Assembly (NCBI GenBank): GCA_949373265.1
Contig: CASICT010000013.1
Span: 1 to 49,900, forward strand
From: Candidatus Poseidoniaceae archaeon
GTDB taxonomy: Archaea > Thermoplasmatota > Poseidoniia > Poseidoniales > Poseidoniaceae
Direction: 5' to 3'
DNA length: 49,900 bases
Under the pieces are notes generated by a model that worked only from the letters and a program-made list of their open reading frames with translations, did no database searches and was not told where the DNA came from. Position 1 is the stretch's first letter; each line of letters starts with the position of its first letter. The position numbers and the translations under genes are program-made. Positions 1 through 7,924 of this stretch are shown here, piece by piece.

Positions 1-447
1 ATCAACAGAGAAAGAATTCAGGTTGAGCAGCGTTTGTATCGATTGGAATCACTGGCGAAGAGAATGGCTCCCGAAGACATGAGGGAGATTCCTCAAGGTC
101 AAACTAATTTATTCGATTGTTTTGACATTCCACTGCCGATGAGGCACATTGCTAACAGAATAGAAGAAATGGTTGATGAAGAACCCCACCCTGCTGGAAC
201 TTTCATTAATTTACTACCTGGCAGTCAATCCGATGACCCTCTGCTGGCAGTAACTGCCCAGATGATGTTGATAATTGCACAAGAAAAGGTAGGCACAGGG
301 GCAAGTTGGGCAGAACTGGATGAATTGTTCTCTCCGCTTCTAAAAAATGGAATTCCACCTGAAGAATGTGATGAGGCGTTAGACCATTTGCTAATGACTG
401 GTCAAATTCATGAAGTTGATGATGATTGCTTCGTGCCTGAGGAATAA
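1..447 (+). CDS. C-terminal part of an unrecognised protein, possible winged-helix end
   Basis: The reading frame is open from the first base, so this is the 3' end of a gene that begins outside the window; the visible part is about 148 codons ending at a TAA. I do not recognise the family. The visible protein is acidic, soluble-looking and mostly helical. Its last 65 residues (from about VTAQMMLIIAQEK to the end) read like a small winged-helix: helix, helix, then a L-x-x-L-x-x-x-G-x-I turn and a short strand, as seen at the C-terminus of several archaeal replication proteins. That resemblance is an impression and no function is assigned. There is no signal peptide or membrane segment in the visible part. 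Confidence 0.6.
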   Translation: MNRERIQVEQRLYRLESLAKRMAPEDMREIPQGQTNLFDCFDIPLPMRHIANRIEEMVDEEPHPAGTFINLLPGSQSDDPLLAVTAQMMLIIAQEKVGTGASWAELDELFSPLLKNGIPPEECDEALDHLLMTGQIHEVDDDCFVPEE

Positions 448-511
448 TTGTTGTGGGACCCCGTGGACTCCCTACTGCTTGTCAATATAGTATGTTGACT
501 TACTAATAGAC

Positions 512-1087
512 ATGGGAATAGGGAGAGCGGCGATAACCGGAATTGCCGCATGGGCGCTAATGATGCTAATACAAACACCACAACATATTGCAATAGGCGG
601 AGGAATATTTTGCGTCTTCTTTGCAGAATCGGTAATGCAGGCAAATACAAGAAATTATCTAAAGCATAAAGCAACAAATCTACAATCAGAACTGAATATT
701 GCGATCAGTCAGATTTGCGATATGAAGCGTGCATTAGATGTTACCACCACTGAACTTCGTACCGCTGTAGAGGAACTACACCGTAGAGATGCGATTGGTA
801 GTCCTGCAGCTAGAGAACTATTATCTAGGCAAGAAGATGCTATGAAAGCACAAAAGGTAGCAATTGATCGTTCGACTGACAGATCTTTCGAAACCCTTGA
901 GTCTCTTGAAAGAATGATTATTTCCCAGGGCCAGCAAACTACCCGTGTACAAGAGGTTCTATCCGTCGTCCTAGAGAAGATTGCCCTAGAGCCTAGGCAG
1001 AACATCAACATGCGAGATTCTGTGCTCACTCAGGAGAATCATTCAACACCTGCTATGTCCGACGACATCATAGCCCTACTGGGTTGA
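512..1087 (+). CDS. Small membrane-anchored coiled-coil protein, unknown function
   Basis: 191 residues from ATG at 512. Residues about 3-45 hold two closely spaced hydrophobic segments (Ile/Ala/Met rich) that look like a membrane hairpin. The rest is hydrophilic and helical, with long heptad-like stretches (about residues 50-140) that probably form a coiled coil on one face of the membrane. No catalytic motif is visible. It lies 9 nt before a second two-helix membrane protein on the same strand, so the two may be co-transcribed. Family not recognised; the topology is inferred from hydropathy by eye. Confidence 0.6.
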   Translation: MGIGRAAITGIAAWALMMLIQTPQHIAIGGGIFCVFFAESVMQANTRNYLKHKATNLQSELNIAISQICDMKRALDVTTTELRTAVEELHRRDAIGSPAARELLSRQEDAMKAQKVAIDRSTDRSFETLESLERMIISQGQQTTRVQEVLSVVLEKIALEPRQNINMRDSVLTQENHSTPAMSDDIIALLG

Positions 1088-1096
1088 AGTGGTCAT

Positions 1097-1768
1097 ATGC
1101 ACGATTCTGCAGGGGAACTTGCGCGCTTTGAGTTGCGCTCTAAAGTATCGTCATCCCTCTTGTTTTTGGGCATCCTGAGTATTACTTTCTCGGTAATATT
1201 AGGATTAGTAGTAAAAGATCCTTTAACACTTGGAATGCACCTGTATTTGTTCGTAGTTGGCGTATTATTGGTGTTTTGCAGCCTAATAGTTCACAAAGAT
1301 GAGATGTCTTTTGCATCACAATTTGATATGTCACACCTTCTTGATATCGATAGTAAAGAATTGAGGCATCAAGCATATTTACAACACCTATCAGAATGGA
1401 TTGCGCCCGGTATTGAAGAAATAAATCCTGTCCGGGCTAGAGGGGAAGACCCGACTGGGCCTGATTGGGGTAAAACCGATTTCAAACTTGGTCACGAACC
1501 TGCACGGAGAGATGCTATTACTGAAAATGAAAAATACGCAGGAATGGAAGGTGAACTAACCTCAGGAGAGAGGATGGTGGCTAAGGCTAATGACGAGTAT
1601 TCAGAATTAGCCCAAAAAAGATGGGAGCTGGCTGAGTCTAGCGACCCAGACCTTGTTGAATACGGCGTGGAACGTCTTGGAGACTTAGTCAACACTGATT
1701 ACTTCGAGAAAAATGCAGAAGACGGAGCTTTTTCCAAAGTAGTAAATCAGGATGATGAATCCCGGTGA
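1097..1768 (+). CDS. Two-TM membrane protein with long hydrophilic tail, unknown function
   Basis: 223 residues from ATG at 1097. Two strong transmembrane segments lie near residues 17-38 and 45-66, joined by a short loop. They are followed by about 155 charged residues, rich in Glu, Lys and Asp, with no cysteine motif and no recognisable domain. The arrangement (membrane hairpin first, long hydrophilic tail) mirrors the preceding gene, and the two genes are 9 nt apart, so they may form a small membrane complex; that is inference from context. The next gene's most likely start (1800) lies beyond this stop. Confidence 0.6.
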   Translation: MHDSAGELARFELRSKVSSSLLFLGILSITFSVILGLVVKDPLTLGMHLYLFVVGVLLVFCSLIVHKDEMSFASQFDMSHLLDIDSKELRHQAYLQHLSEWIAPGIEEINPVRARGEDPTGPDWGKTDFKLGHEPARRDAITENEKYAGMEGELTSGERMVAKANDEYSELAQKRWELAESSDPDLVEYGVERLGDLVNTDYFEKNAEDGAFSKVVNQDDESR

Positions 1769-1799
1769 TTCAATAAGAAGGGGTTTCGAGGGTAGGTCG

Positions 1800-2504
1800 A
1801 TGAAGGCGATAATAGTGGCTGGTGGCCACGGTAGCAGATTGCTTCCATTGACCAAACACACTCACAAAACACTTCTTCCGCTATGCGGTAAACCGATTAT
1901 TGATTACGCTCTTTCTACAATACGCAACGCTGGAATTAATGAAATCACAATTATCGGAAATCGTTTCATTGAAAAAATTAGAAGTCATGTTGGAAACGAT
2001 GTCGATTACGTTTTGGAAATTGAGCCACGAGGAGTTGCTGCTGCTTTGCAGTTAGCCAGAAGTAGTAATGAGAACTGTCCTTTACTAATCTGGTTTTCAG
2101 ATAATATCACTAACCTAGACCTAAAAGAAGAAGTTGACAAATTCACAAACGGTGCTTTGTTACTGACTAGAGAGGTTGAAAATCCTGAATCGTTTGGGAT
2201 TGCTATAATCGAAAATGGCGAGATAATTGATGTGGTTGAAAAACCAATTTCCGCTCCTAGTAACCTCGCGGTAGGGGGAATTTACATGTTCGATGACTCA
2301 TTTTGGAAACGCCTTGATAGTACTCAAGATTCGCCTGATTTCTCGATATCCGATATTACTAAACAATACATTTCGGAAGGACTTGCTAGGACTATTTCGG
2401 TTGGAGAAAATACATGGATTGATTGTGGAACACATGAAAGCCTTCGACGTGCAGGGCAGATGGTAGAGCAGGGTCTGTTTGTAATTGGAGGTGAGATTGA
2501 ATGA
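1800..2504 (+). CDS. Sugar-phosphate nucleotidyltransferase
   Basis: About 234 residues of the NTP_transferase family, which joins a sugar 1-phosphate to a nucleotide (RmlA/GalU/GlmU-like reaction) in the cytosol. The start is set at ATG 1800, because the protein then begins [18 protein letters not shown], the family's N-terminal phosphate-binding loop with the G-x-G-x-R-L-x-P-L-T signature; the in-frame ATG 48 nt upstream would overlap the previous gene. A catalytic-loop lysine is present near KPIIDYAL, a Mg-binding-type Asp in WFSDN, and an EKP motif near residue 140 is typical of sugar nucleotidyltransferases. It lacks the C-terminal beta-helix of bifunctional members. It overlaps the downstream UDP-sugar dehydrogenase by 4 nt (ATGA), so the two probably act in one pathway. 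The sugar and nucleotide cannot be read from sequence. Confidence 0.88.
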   Translation: MKAIIVAGGHGSRLLPLTKHTHKTLLPLCGKPIIDYALSTIRNAGINEITIIGNRFIEKIRSHVGNDVDYVLEIEPRGVAAALQLARSSNENCPLLIWFSDNITNLDLKEEVDKFTNGALLLTREVENPESFGIAIIENGEIIDVVEKPISAPSNLAVGGIYMFDDSFWKRLDSTQDSPDFSISDITKQYISEGLARTISVGENTWIDCGTHESLRRAGQMVEQGLFVIGGEIE

Positions 2505-3322
2505 GGATTGGAATTATTGGCGCAGGCATGGTAGGTAGCACCATCGAGCATTGCTTTTCAGAGGCTCATGATCTATTCGTACACGACCCTGCACGCAATA
2601 CGGAGTTGTCTGATGTTACAGGAAATTGTGAAATGGCATACATCGCTGTTCCAACTCCTGCCAATGACGATGGCTCTTGCGATACTAGTATTGTTGAAGA
2701 AATATTAGCCGACTTGCCTGATGGTTTTATTGCAGTAATTAAGAGTACAGTAATTCCTGGAACGACTAAAAAATTACAAGAAATGTTTCCAGAAGTGAGG
2801 CTGGCATATTCTCCTGAATTTTTGGTAGAAAGACAACGTTTAGAAGACTTTGGAAATCAAAGAATTCTCGTGGTCGGATCTGAAGATAAGGAAATTGCAG
2901 AACTGGTTTTCAAACAACATAAAGATGCAGGAGTGCTAATTGGAGACCATACTTTTCACGTAAGTAGTACTGAAGCAGAACTGGTAAAATATACAAAGAA
3001 CAACTACTATGCAATGAAAGTAGTTTTTGCGAATCAGATGTACGATATTTGTCAAGCAATGGGTGTTGAATGGTCAACGATTAAAGAAATCATCACAACA
3101 CCACAAGACCAGCCTATTGGCGATTCGCATCTAGAACCTTTAATGGGATTAAACAGGGGTTTTGGAGGAAAATGTTTGCCGAAGGATACGTTGGCTTTGA
3201 GGGAACTCGCTCGTAATCTGGGTGTTGATTATGACTTACTAGATGCTTTGCAGAATGATAATGCTGCTTTACGTAATATCTTAACAGGAAAGGCATCTGA
3301 TGTAATCACGGAGGATGACTAA
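2501..3322 (+). CDS. UDP-glucose/GDP-mannose dehydrogenase family protein, short form
   Basis: 273 residues. The N-terminus has a Rossmann NAD-binding loop, [13 protein letters not shown]. Further on come the family motifs [12 protein letters not shown] and STVIPGTT, the YSPEFL segment, and a Lys/Asn-rich helix ([14 protein letters not shown]). The catalytic cysteine lies in [10 protein letters not shown]. The enzyme class oxidises a nucleotide-sugar C6 alcohol to a carboxylate using two NAD. At 273 residues it is much shorter than the usual 400-450: it stops just after the central dimerisation helix and lacks the C-terminal nucleotide-sugar binding domain. It is therefore either a minimal variant or has altered substrate use. 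It overlaps the nucleotidyltransferase by 4 nt and the next gene by 1 nt (TAATG), which suggests translational coupling. Confidence 0.87.
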   Translation: MRIGIIGAGMVGSTIEHCFSEAHDLFVHDPARNTELSDVTGNCEMAYIAVPTPANDDGSCDTSIVEEILADLPDGFIAVIKSTVIPGTTKKLQEMFPEVRLAYSPEFLVERQRLEDFGNQRILVVGSEDKEIAELVFKQHKDAGVLIGDHTFHVSSTEAELVKYTKNNYYAMKVVFANQMYDICQAMGVEWSTIKEIITTPQDQPIGDSHLEPLMGLNRGFGGKCLPKDTLALRELARNLGVDYDLLDALQNDNAALRNILTGKASDVITEDD

Positions 3323-3732
3323 TGCTGCCAAAACATGGAACCTTCCGTCGATATTTGGTTACTGCCGGCGGGAATATGATAGTTTTCTACATTCTTTGGG
3401 AAGCTTGCTATTGGGTACTACCCGATGATAGCTATTGGCCATCGGTATCTTGGGCTATTGCGTGGATACTAGGGTCCTTTGTAGCACATTGGACGCATCG
3501 TATTTGGACGTTTGATTCTGATAGAGACCCTCGATGGACAGTTCCTGCCTCTATGGCCGTCTATTCTGTTGGACTTGTGGGCTCGACTGCATGCTACTAC
3601 ATTGGAACTGAGCCACTGGGCCTGGATGTGAGATTTGTATGGTTGGCCAATTCAGGTCTTTGGGGAATACTAAATTATCTCGGTCAGCGGGAAATTGCTT
3701 TCAAACAAGTCAGTACTTCTCCCCTTTCATGA
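3322..3732 (+). CDS. GtrA-like membrane protein
   Basis: 136 residues with four predicted transmembrane helices (about 12-32, 42-62, 72-92, 100-120) and the GtrA-type segment HRIWTF between helices 2 and 3. GtrA-like proteins are thought to help move polyprenyl-phosphate-linked sugars across the cytoplasmic membrane for cell-surface glycosylation. It begins at the stop of the sugar dehydrogenase (TAATG), and together with the nucleotidyltransferase makes a three-gene sugar-nucleotide/surface-glycan cassette. Its 3' end overlaps the convergent glutaredoxin gene by 23 nt. The family assignment rests on size, topology and the short motif. Confidence 0.75.
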   Translation: MLPKHGTFRRYLVTAGGNMIVFYILWEACYWVLPDDSYWPSVSWAIAWILGSFVAHWTHRIWTFDSDRDPRWTVPASMAVYSVGLVGSTACYYIGTEPLGLDVRFVWLANSGLWGILNYLGQREIAFKQVSTSPLS

Positions 3733-4030
3733 ATCTAATAAAACGCTTGATTGGTCCTACTTTTGGTCGATTACTAAGTCCTAATCGCCAGTCTAATTCT
3801 CCAGCTTTGTCATATTTTACCAAATCATCAAATCCACCAATCCATTGATTGTTGATGAAAATTTGTGGAATCTTCTTTGCACCCATGGTTCTCCTTGAGA
3901 ACTCTATGTCGGTTTTCTTAGACTTACCTAATTTTAACTCCCTATAATTCACGCCCTTCCTATCAAGTAAGTGCTTAGCGTTCACACAGGCGGAGCAGCC
4001 TTTGTTTGTGTAAACCTCGATATCGGCCAT
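3710..4030 (-). CDS. Glutaredoxin family protein
   Basis: 106 residues. The N-terminus IEVYTNKGCSACVNAKHLLD carries a dithiol C-x-x-C active site (CSAC) after the first beta strand, followed by a Grx-type helix. A cis-proline loop (KKIPQIFIN) and the WIGGFDDL glutathione/thiol-binding turn complete the thioredoxin fold. The role is cytosolic disulphide reduction. The C-terminal 25 residues are basic and extend past the core domain. It is transcribed against the sugar cassette, overlapping its last gene by 23 nt, and has no obvious functional link to either neighbour. Confidence 0.9.
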   Translation of the reverse strand: MADIEVYTNKGCSACVNAKHLLDRKGVNYRELKLGKSKKTDIEFSRRTMGAKKIPQIFINNQWIGGFDDLVKYDKAGELDWRLGLSNRPKVGPIKRFIRFMKGEKY

Positions 4031-4110
4031 ATGTTATCGTCTAATAGGTTGCATTTGAATGGCTTGATTCTTGCGAGGCATTGAAATCATGCAACGTATA
4101 CGCCATCATC

Positions 4111-4542
4111 ATGCTGCCCGACACAGTGCATAAGTTACCACAAGCAGAAAGATTCGCTTATGCTAAATTATTGGCTCACATGACTCGAATCGATAACGAA
4201 CTGACCGTAGAGGAAATGTCGATGTTCGAACAGCGCCTAGGAACTGCTTTGTTATCTCCTAAACAGCGAGAATTAATTCGTTTCGCTCTCAAAAATCCCC
4301 CTTCCCTAGAGGAGTGTTTAGAAGACCTTGGCGAAGAAGCCGGTAAACTTGCACTTCGGGATGCTGTACTAATGGCTGCAGCAGACGGGACCGTAGATGA
4401 TGATGAAAAAGAAGCCCTAGAGAAGATTGCTGAACACCTAGACTTACATCCAGGGGCTGTCGAAAAACTATTGGCATGGACTGTAGAAGGTTATACTTGG
4501 ATGCAGTCCGGTTATGACCTTCTCAATGACCTTTCTAGGTGA
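4111..4542 (+). CDS. TerB-like domain protein (first of a tandem pair)
   Basis: 143 residues from ATG 4111; a TTG at 4081 is possible, but the added residues look non-native. The protein is all-helical and acidic. It holds a TerB/DjlA-like metal-binding segment, RDAVLMAAADGTVDDDEKEALEKI, with the alternating acidic residues typical of that family, and an N-terminal half-copy, YAKLLAHMTRIDNELTVEEM. TerB-like domains are cytosolic, membrane-associated helical bundles of uncertain biochemical role. The next gene starts inside this gene's stop (GTGA overlap) and encodes a similar protein, so the two are coupled and probably form a heterodimer. Family assignment is by eye. Confidence 0.65.
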   Translation: MLPDTVHKLPQAERFAYAKLLAHMTRIDNELTVEEMSMFEQRLGTALLSPKQRELIRFALKNPPSLEECLEDLGEEAGKLALRDAVLMAAADGTVDDDEKEALEKIAEHLDLHPGAVEKLLAWTVEGYTWMQSGYDLLNDLSR

Positions 4543-4997
4543 TCTTACTGCTCCCAGATGCTGCTTTGTCTCTTGCTGAAGAGCAGCGACGTAAAATAGC
4601 CTGTATTCTTGTTCTTGTTGCTGCAGCAGATGGTGAACTGGTCAGAGAAGAAATTTCTGCAATCGAATGTGCAATGGGGGCCATGATGCTGCACCCTGAA
4701 AGCAGAGAAGAGGTTAGACAACTCCTAACTCAACCTCCTGAACTAGATTCGATATTGGATGGCATGGAACCTTCCGCTATCAGAATCGCTCTTCGGGATT
4801 CTGCACTATTGGCGTCCGTAGATGGAGACTATGATGAAGCTGAACTTTGGGCCCTACGAAGGGTTTCTGATGCCGGTGGTTTATCTGAAAATGAATTGTC
4901 TCTGATTCTTAACTGGGTTTCCGATTCGTGGAAACTGAGTGCAGAGGGCCGTTCAATTATTGCTTTACCAATGCCCGGTGATGAAGCCATACTCTGA
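4539..4997 (+). CDS. TerB-like domain protein (second of a tandem pair)
   Basis: 152 residues starting at GTG 4539, overlapping the previous stop by 4 nt. It repeats the plan of the preceding protein: an early ACILVLVAAADGELVREEIS block and a later RDSALLASVDGDYDEAELWAL block, both with the hydrophobic-then-acidic pattern of TerB-like bundles. Matching blocks at the same spacing in both proteins (for example LRDAVLMAAADG and LRDSALLASVDG) point to gene duplication. Function unknown; it probably pairs with its neighbour. A gap of about 250 bp follows before the next gene. Confidence 0.62.
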   Translation: MILLLPDAALSLAEEQRRKIACILVLVAAADGELVREEISAIECAMGAMMLHPESREEVRQLLTQPPELDSILDGMEPSAIRIALRDSALLASVDGDYDEAELWALRRVSDAGGLSENELSLILNWVSDSWKLSAEGRSIIALPMPGDEAIL

Positions 4998-5139
4998 ATC
5001 TAATTTGGAATCATACTTTCATCTGTGAAATTAGTATTGCGCTAATAATATCGCAGATTGCGATTTAGAGTTTCAATTTATTTGTCCGGTATTTAAGGCT
5101 GATTTGCGACCATTAGCAATTGTCGGATGCTGGTGTGTA

Positions 5140-5151
5140 GTTTCCGGAAAC
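5140..5151. promoter_or_regulatory. Perfect 12-bp palindrome in an intergenic region
   Basis: GTTTCCGGAAAC is a perfect palindrome in the 252-bp gap (4998-5249) before the NTPase gene, about 100 bp upstream of its ATG. It is followed by an A-run and a C-run. A TATA-like TATTTAAGG lies about 50 bp upstream of it. A dyad-binding regulator could use it, but no second copy was noticed. The rest of this gap is AT-rich with no coding potential that I can support. Confidence 0.3.
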
Positions 5152-5249
5152 AAGAAAAAACACGTTTTCCCCCCCATGCTTTATTATCAGTACCGCCCTC
5201 GAAGTAATCAGCGCAATTAGCTAATCCAAATATTTGTGAGGTATCATTA

Positions 5250-5834
5250 ATGGGAATTCATCCAAAAATCGGAATTACGGGCCTACCAAGGTCTGGTAAA
5301 TCCGCAGTTCTAGCAAAGGTCCTTGAGATGCTCGAGGATGAACGTCGGCGAGAAATTACTGCTAGAGGTGGAGACGGTGATAACACCGACATCATTGGCG
5401 GAATGCGAACAGAGCCCTTGCTAGAAGGTTCTGAACGAGTCGGCTACAAAGTCATCAACATCACTACTGGAGATGAGGCTATTATGGCTCACAAAAACAT
5501 CGATAGTAGGCTCCGGGTTCTTGGTTATGGAATCGATTCTGAAGCACTAAACTCTGTAGCCATACCAGCGATAGAGCATGCCAGAGATTACTCTGAGGTA
5601 ATCGTAATAGATGAAATTGGTAAATTCGCAGTTGAATCTGAAGGCTTTGTTAGTGCCGTAAGATCTGCTCTTGCGGTTGACAAACCTACTCTATTAGCAC
5701 TACACAAAAAGAGTCGTCATCCATTGCTCCAAGACATTCGTCGAAGAGATGATGCACGCATTCTAGAAGTTACCCCTGTTAACCGGGCATTGCTACCTTA
5801 CAAGATTCACAAATTAATGCGTGAAACTTACTGA
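5250..5834 (+). CDS. THEP1-type nucleoside-triphosphatase (NTPase_1 family)
   Basis: 194 residues. It has a Walker A motif near the N-terminus (GITGLPRSGKSAVL), a THEP1-like central segment (VGYKVINITTGDEA), a Walker B strand followed by a conserved Glu-Ile-Gly-Lys (VIVIDEIGKFAVES), and a late LLALHKKSRHPLLQDIRRR segment, in the order and at the length (about 170-190) usual for archaeal THEP1/NTPase_1 proteins. These hydrolyse NTPs slowly in vitro and their cellular role is unclear. A GAGGT Shine-Dalgarno lies 9 nt before the ATG. A membrane-protein gene follows closely. Confidence 0.85.
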   Translation: MGIHPKIGITGLPRSGKSAVLAKVLEMLEDERRREITARGGDGDNTDIIGGMRTEPLLEGSERVGYKVINITTGDEAIMAHKNIDSRLRVLGYGIDSEALNSVAIPAIEHARDYSEVIVIDEIGKFAVESEGFVSAVRSALAVDKPTLLALHKKSRHPLLQDIRRRDDARILEVTPVNRALLPYKIHKLMRETY

Positions 5835-5876
5835 TTGAGGCGTTGGGTTCTTGCCCTATCATTTGTTGGGCCCAAT

Positions 5877-6212
5877 ATGACCCCTGCAGAAAGTGCCCAT
5901 CGACTACTCCTTGGAACAGGACTCGGTCTTGTGCTTGCAAGTGGCTTAGGGCTAATTTCTGGCGTACTTTCAATAGAAAATCCAAGTATTGGGTTTGTAA
6001 TACCAGTTTTGGGAATTGTTTTGTTGGGTCTTGCTGGGCCAACTAGTAGAGGCGAAGGTCCTCTAAAGGCACTCTTTCCTAATGAAGATCGAAGTAATAT
6101 GGCCGCAAGAGTAGAGGCTGAACTAATGCAAAACAAAAGTGATGCTGAAGTAGGAAACGCTTGGGCTAAACTTGAACATACAATGCTATCAAAAGAATTG
6201 GAGGAAGAGTGA
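5877..6212 (+). CDS. Small two-TM membrane protein, unknown function
   Basis: About 111 residues from ATG 5877 (a TTG at 5835, right after the NTPase stop, would add 14 residues). Two hydrophobic helices (LLLGTGLGLVLASGLGLISG and a second Ile/Val/Leu segment) form a hairpin. A charged C-terminal tail of about 45 residues follows, with a helical Glu/Lys-rich end. The stop codon overlaps the ATG of the next gene (TGATG), so the two membrane proteins are likely translated together. Family not recognised. Confidence 0.6.
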   Translation: MTPAESAHRLLLGTGLGLVLASGLGLISGVLSIENPSIGFVIPVLGIVLLGLAGPTSRGEGPLKALFPNEDRSNMAARVEAELMQNKSDAEVGNAWAKLEHTMLSKELEEE

Positions 6213-6961
6213 TGAATTATAATCTCCCTCCAGATGAAGGTAAGAAAAAAAAAGAATTGTACTGGAATGTATGTATAGTTCTAGGAATTATTGCTATTGT
6301 TGCATTCGTAATCAATGATAATGGAACTGAAGAGGCTACCGGTGAATATGTCACAAGTTTTTCTGACGATAGTATCTATGAGTGCGCTAATGGAGAGCAA
6401 CTTTTCGACCCCGAAGAAGTTCTTGAAAATAACGGGGCAGAAGACTGCAATGATGGTTCGGATGAAAGAACAAATGGTTCTGGCGTAGCCGGAGTATGTG
6501 GCGGACTTATGTGCCTTTGTTCGCTGATTTTTGCGATTAGTGCGCTAAGTACCAAGAATGATACTAGCAGAGTTGTTGTTGTCCAACAACAGCCGCAATA
6601 TGTCCCTGTTGTTCAACAAGTTATTCAACAACCTAGGCCCACTACAAGACCTAATCCACCTGCAAACCCAATCAAGAACAAACCGATGTGGATGGCTGAA
6701 GCCAAGAATCTAGAACTCGCAAGAAATTGGGAGGCGGCGGCTGATGCTTATCAGAAAGCTGGCATGTATGCAGAAGCAGGTCGAATTAGGCAAGAGCACT
6801 TGGAACAGAGTCAACCTATGGTACAAATCGGCCAAGTTGGAAATACAGTCCTAAATGACTCGGTGATGATTGCAGAAAGTACACACAAGACATGTGCGAA
6901 CTGTGGTAATGTAGCAGAACCATCATGGAAAATTTGCCCACATTGTTCAAGTCAATTATGA
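6212..6961 (+). CDS. Membrane protein with LDLa-like motif and C-terminal zinc ribbon
   Basis: 249 residues from ATG 6212, preceded by GGAGGAAGAG; a GTG one codon earlier is also possible. Order of parts: a short cytosolic N-terminus, TM helix 1 (about 20-35), an acidic outer loop of about 60 residues holding ECANGEQ...EDCNDGSDE, TM helix 2 (about 97-113), a Gln/Pro-rich linker, a TPR-like helical pair (about 165-190, ending AYQKAGMYAEAGRI), and a zinc ribbon with C-x2-C...C-x2-C (CANCGN...CPHCSS). The DC-x-DGSDE string is the calcium-binding signature of LDL-receptor class A repeats, although fewer cysteines are present than in animal copies. The last domain may bind partner protein or nucleic acid in the cytosol. 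Confidence 0.65.
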   Translation: MNYNLPPDEGKKKKELYWNVCIVLGIIAIVAFVINDNGTEEATGEYVTSFSDDSIYECANGEQLFDPEEVLENNGAEDCNDGSDERTNGSGVAGVCGGLMCLCSLIFAISALSTKNDTSRVVVVQQQPQYVPVVQQVIQQPRPTTRPNPPANPIKNKPMWMAEAKNLELARNWEAAADAYQKAGMYAEAGRIRQEHLEQSQPMVQIGQVGNTVLNDSVMIAESTHKTCANCGNVAEPSWKICPHCSSQL

Positions 6962-7008
6962 GAAAGGTTTGATTCCTTTAACCACCTGCATGTATCAGAG
7001 GGAGTGTC

Positions 7009-7392
7009 ATGAGCGAGATCCCAGAAGGCCTGTACTACACCAAAGAGCACGAATGGATGAAAGTTGAAGGCGATGAGGTAATCATCGGAATTACCGACCA
7101 CGCCCAAGATGCACTGACAGATATCGTGTATATCGAATTACCAGAGGCGGGTATGAACTGTGGTGAAATGGATGAATTTGCAACCGTCGAATCCGTGAAA
7201 TCTGCATCTCCTATTTTCGCACCATTAGCTGGTGAAGTTACTGCAGTAAATGAAGCGCTAGATGATACTCCTGAACTAATGAACGAAGACCCATATGGTG
7301 AAGGTTGGATCGTTAGAATGAAGTTGAGCGACCCATCGTCTGTATCCGGATTAATGTCGGCCGCGGAATACAAGGCTGAACTCGGCGAGTGA
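7009..7392 (+). CDS. gcvH: Glycine cleavage system H protein
   Basis: 127 residues, the usual H-protein length. The N-terminus YTKEHEWMKVEGDEVIIGIT is characteristic, and the lipoyl-lysine hairpin is seen in FATVESVKSASPIFAPLAGE, where the Lys of VESVKSAS is the lipoylation site. The C-terminal GEGWIVRMKL segment is also conserved. It carries the aminomethyl group between the P and T proteins of the glycine cleavage complex. None of the other complex genes (gcvP, gcvT, lpd) lies in this window. A GAGGGAG Shine-Dalgarno lies 4 nt before the ATG. Confidence 0.95.
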   Translation: MSEIPEGLYYTKEHEWMKVEGDEVIIGITDHAQDALTDIVYIELPEAGMNCGEMDEFATVESVKSASPIFAPLAGEVTAVNEALDDTPELMNEDPYGEGWIVRMKLSDPSSVSGLMSAAEYKAELGE

Positions 7393-7399
7393 AAATAGA

Positions 7400-7924
7400 A
7401 TGCTCCACATCTACGTTGATGGTTCTTGTATTGGAAACCAGAATGTAGACAGCGAAACCCCTGCAGGATGGGGGGTTGTAATCATCACTGGTTCGAATGA
7501 CTTAGGACGAGGAAATGGAGAAATCCTACACGAATTTCACGGAAGAGTAATCACGGATTCTGAAGGTTCTGATTTTATCGGGGCAGATGTTGGCTCGAAT
7601 AATACTGCTGAATTAACCGCAATGGCTGAGGCGTTACGCTGGTCTTTAACAGAGGGCGGCGTGTCTGAAATAATTATCAAAACCGACTCTCAATATGCAG
7701 GAAACCAGGCAACTGGTAATTGGAAAGCCAAAGCGAATAAAAAATTAGTTGCCCATGTACAATCTCTATGGCAAGAAGTTTCATCGTTGAGAATACTATC
7801 TTGGGAGCATGTCAAAGCACACAGTGGCCACAGATGGAATGAGCGAGCAGACCATCTTGCGATTAGGGCTGCAAATGACGATACTCCTCTTTCACTTTCT
7901 TTTTGGAAACCAGGTCAGCGCTGA
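7400..7924 (+). CDS. rnhA: Ribonuclease HI
   Basis: 174 residues of the type 1 RNase H fold. The acidic catalytic residues are in place: Asp in YVDGSCIGN, Glu in NNTAELTAMAEAL, Asp in IIIKTDSQYA, and the last Asp in WNERADHLA, preceded by the His-containing loop VKAHSGH. It cuts the RNA strand of RNA-DNA hybrids. It has about 20 more residues than E. coli RnhA, mostly an insertion between the first two strands. It starts 7 nt after gcvH and overlaps the convergent uridylyltransferase gene by 10 nt. Confidence 0.93.
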   Translation: MLHIYVDGSCIGNQNVDSETPAGWGVVIITGSNDLGRGNGEILHEFHGRVITDSEGSDFIGADVGSNNTAELTAMAEALRWSLTEGGVSEIIIKTDSQYAGNQATGNWKAKANKKLVAHVQSLWQEVSSLRILSWEHVKAHSGHRWNERADHLAIRAANDDTPLSLSFWKPGQR

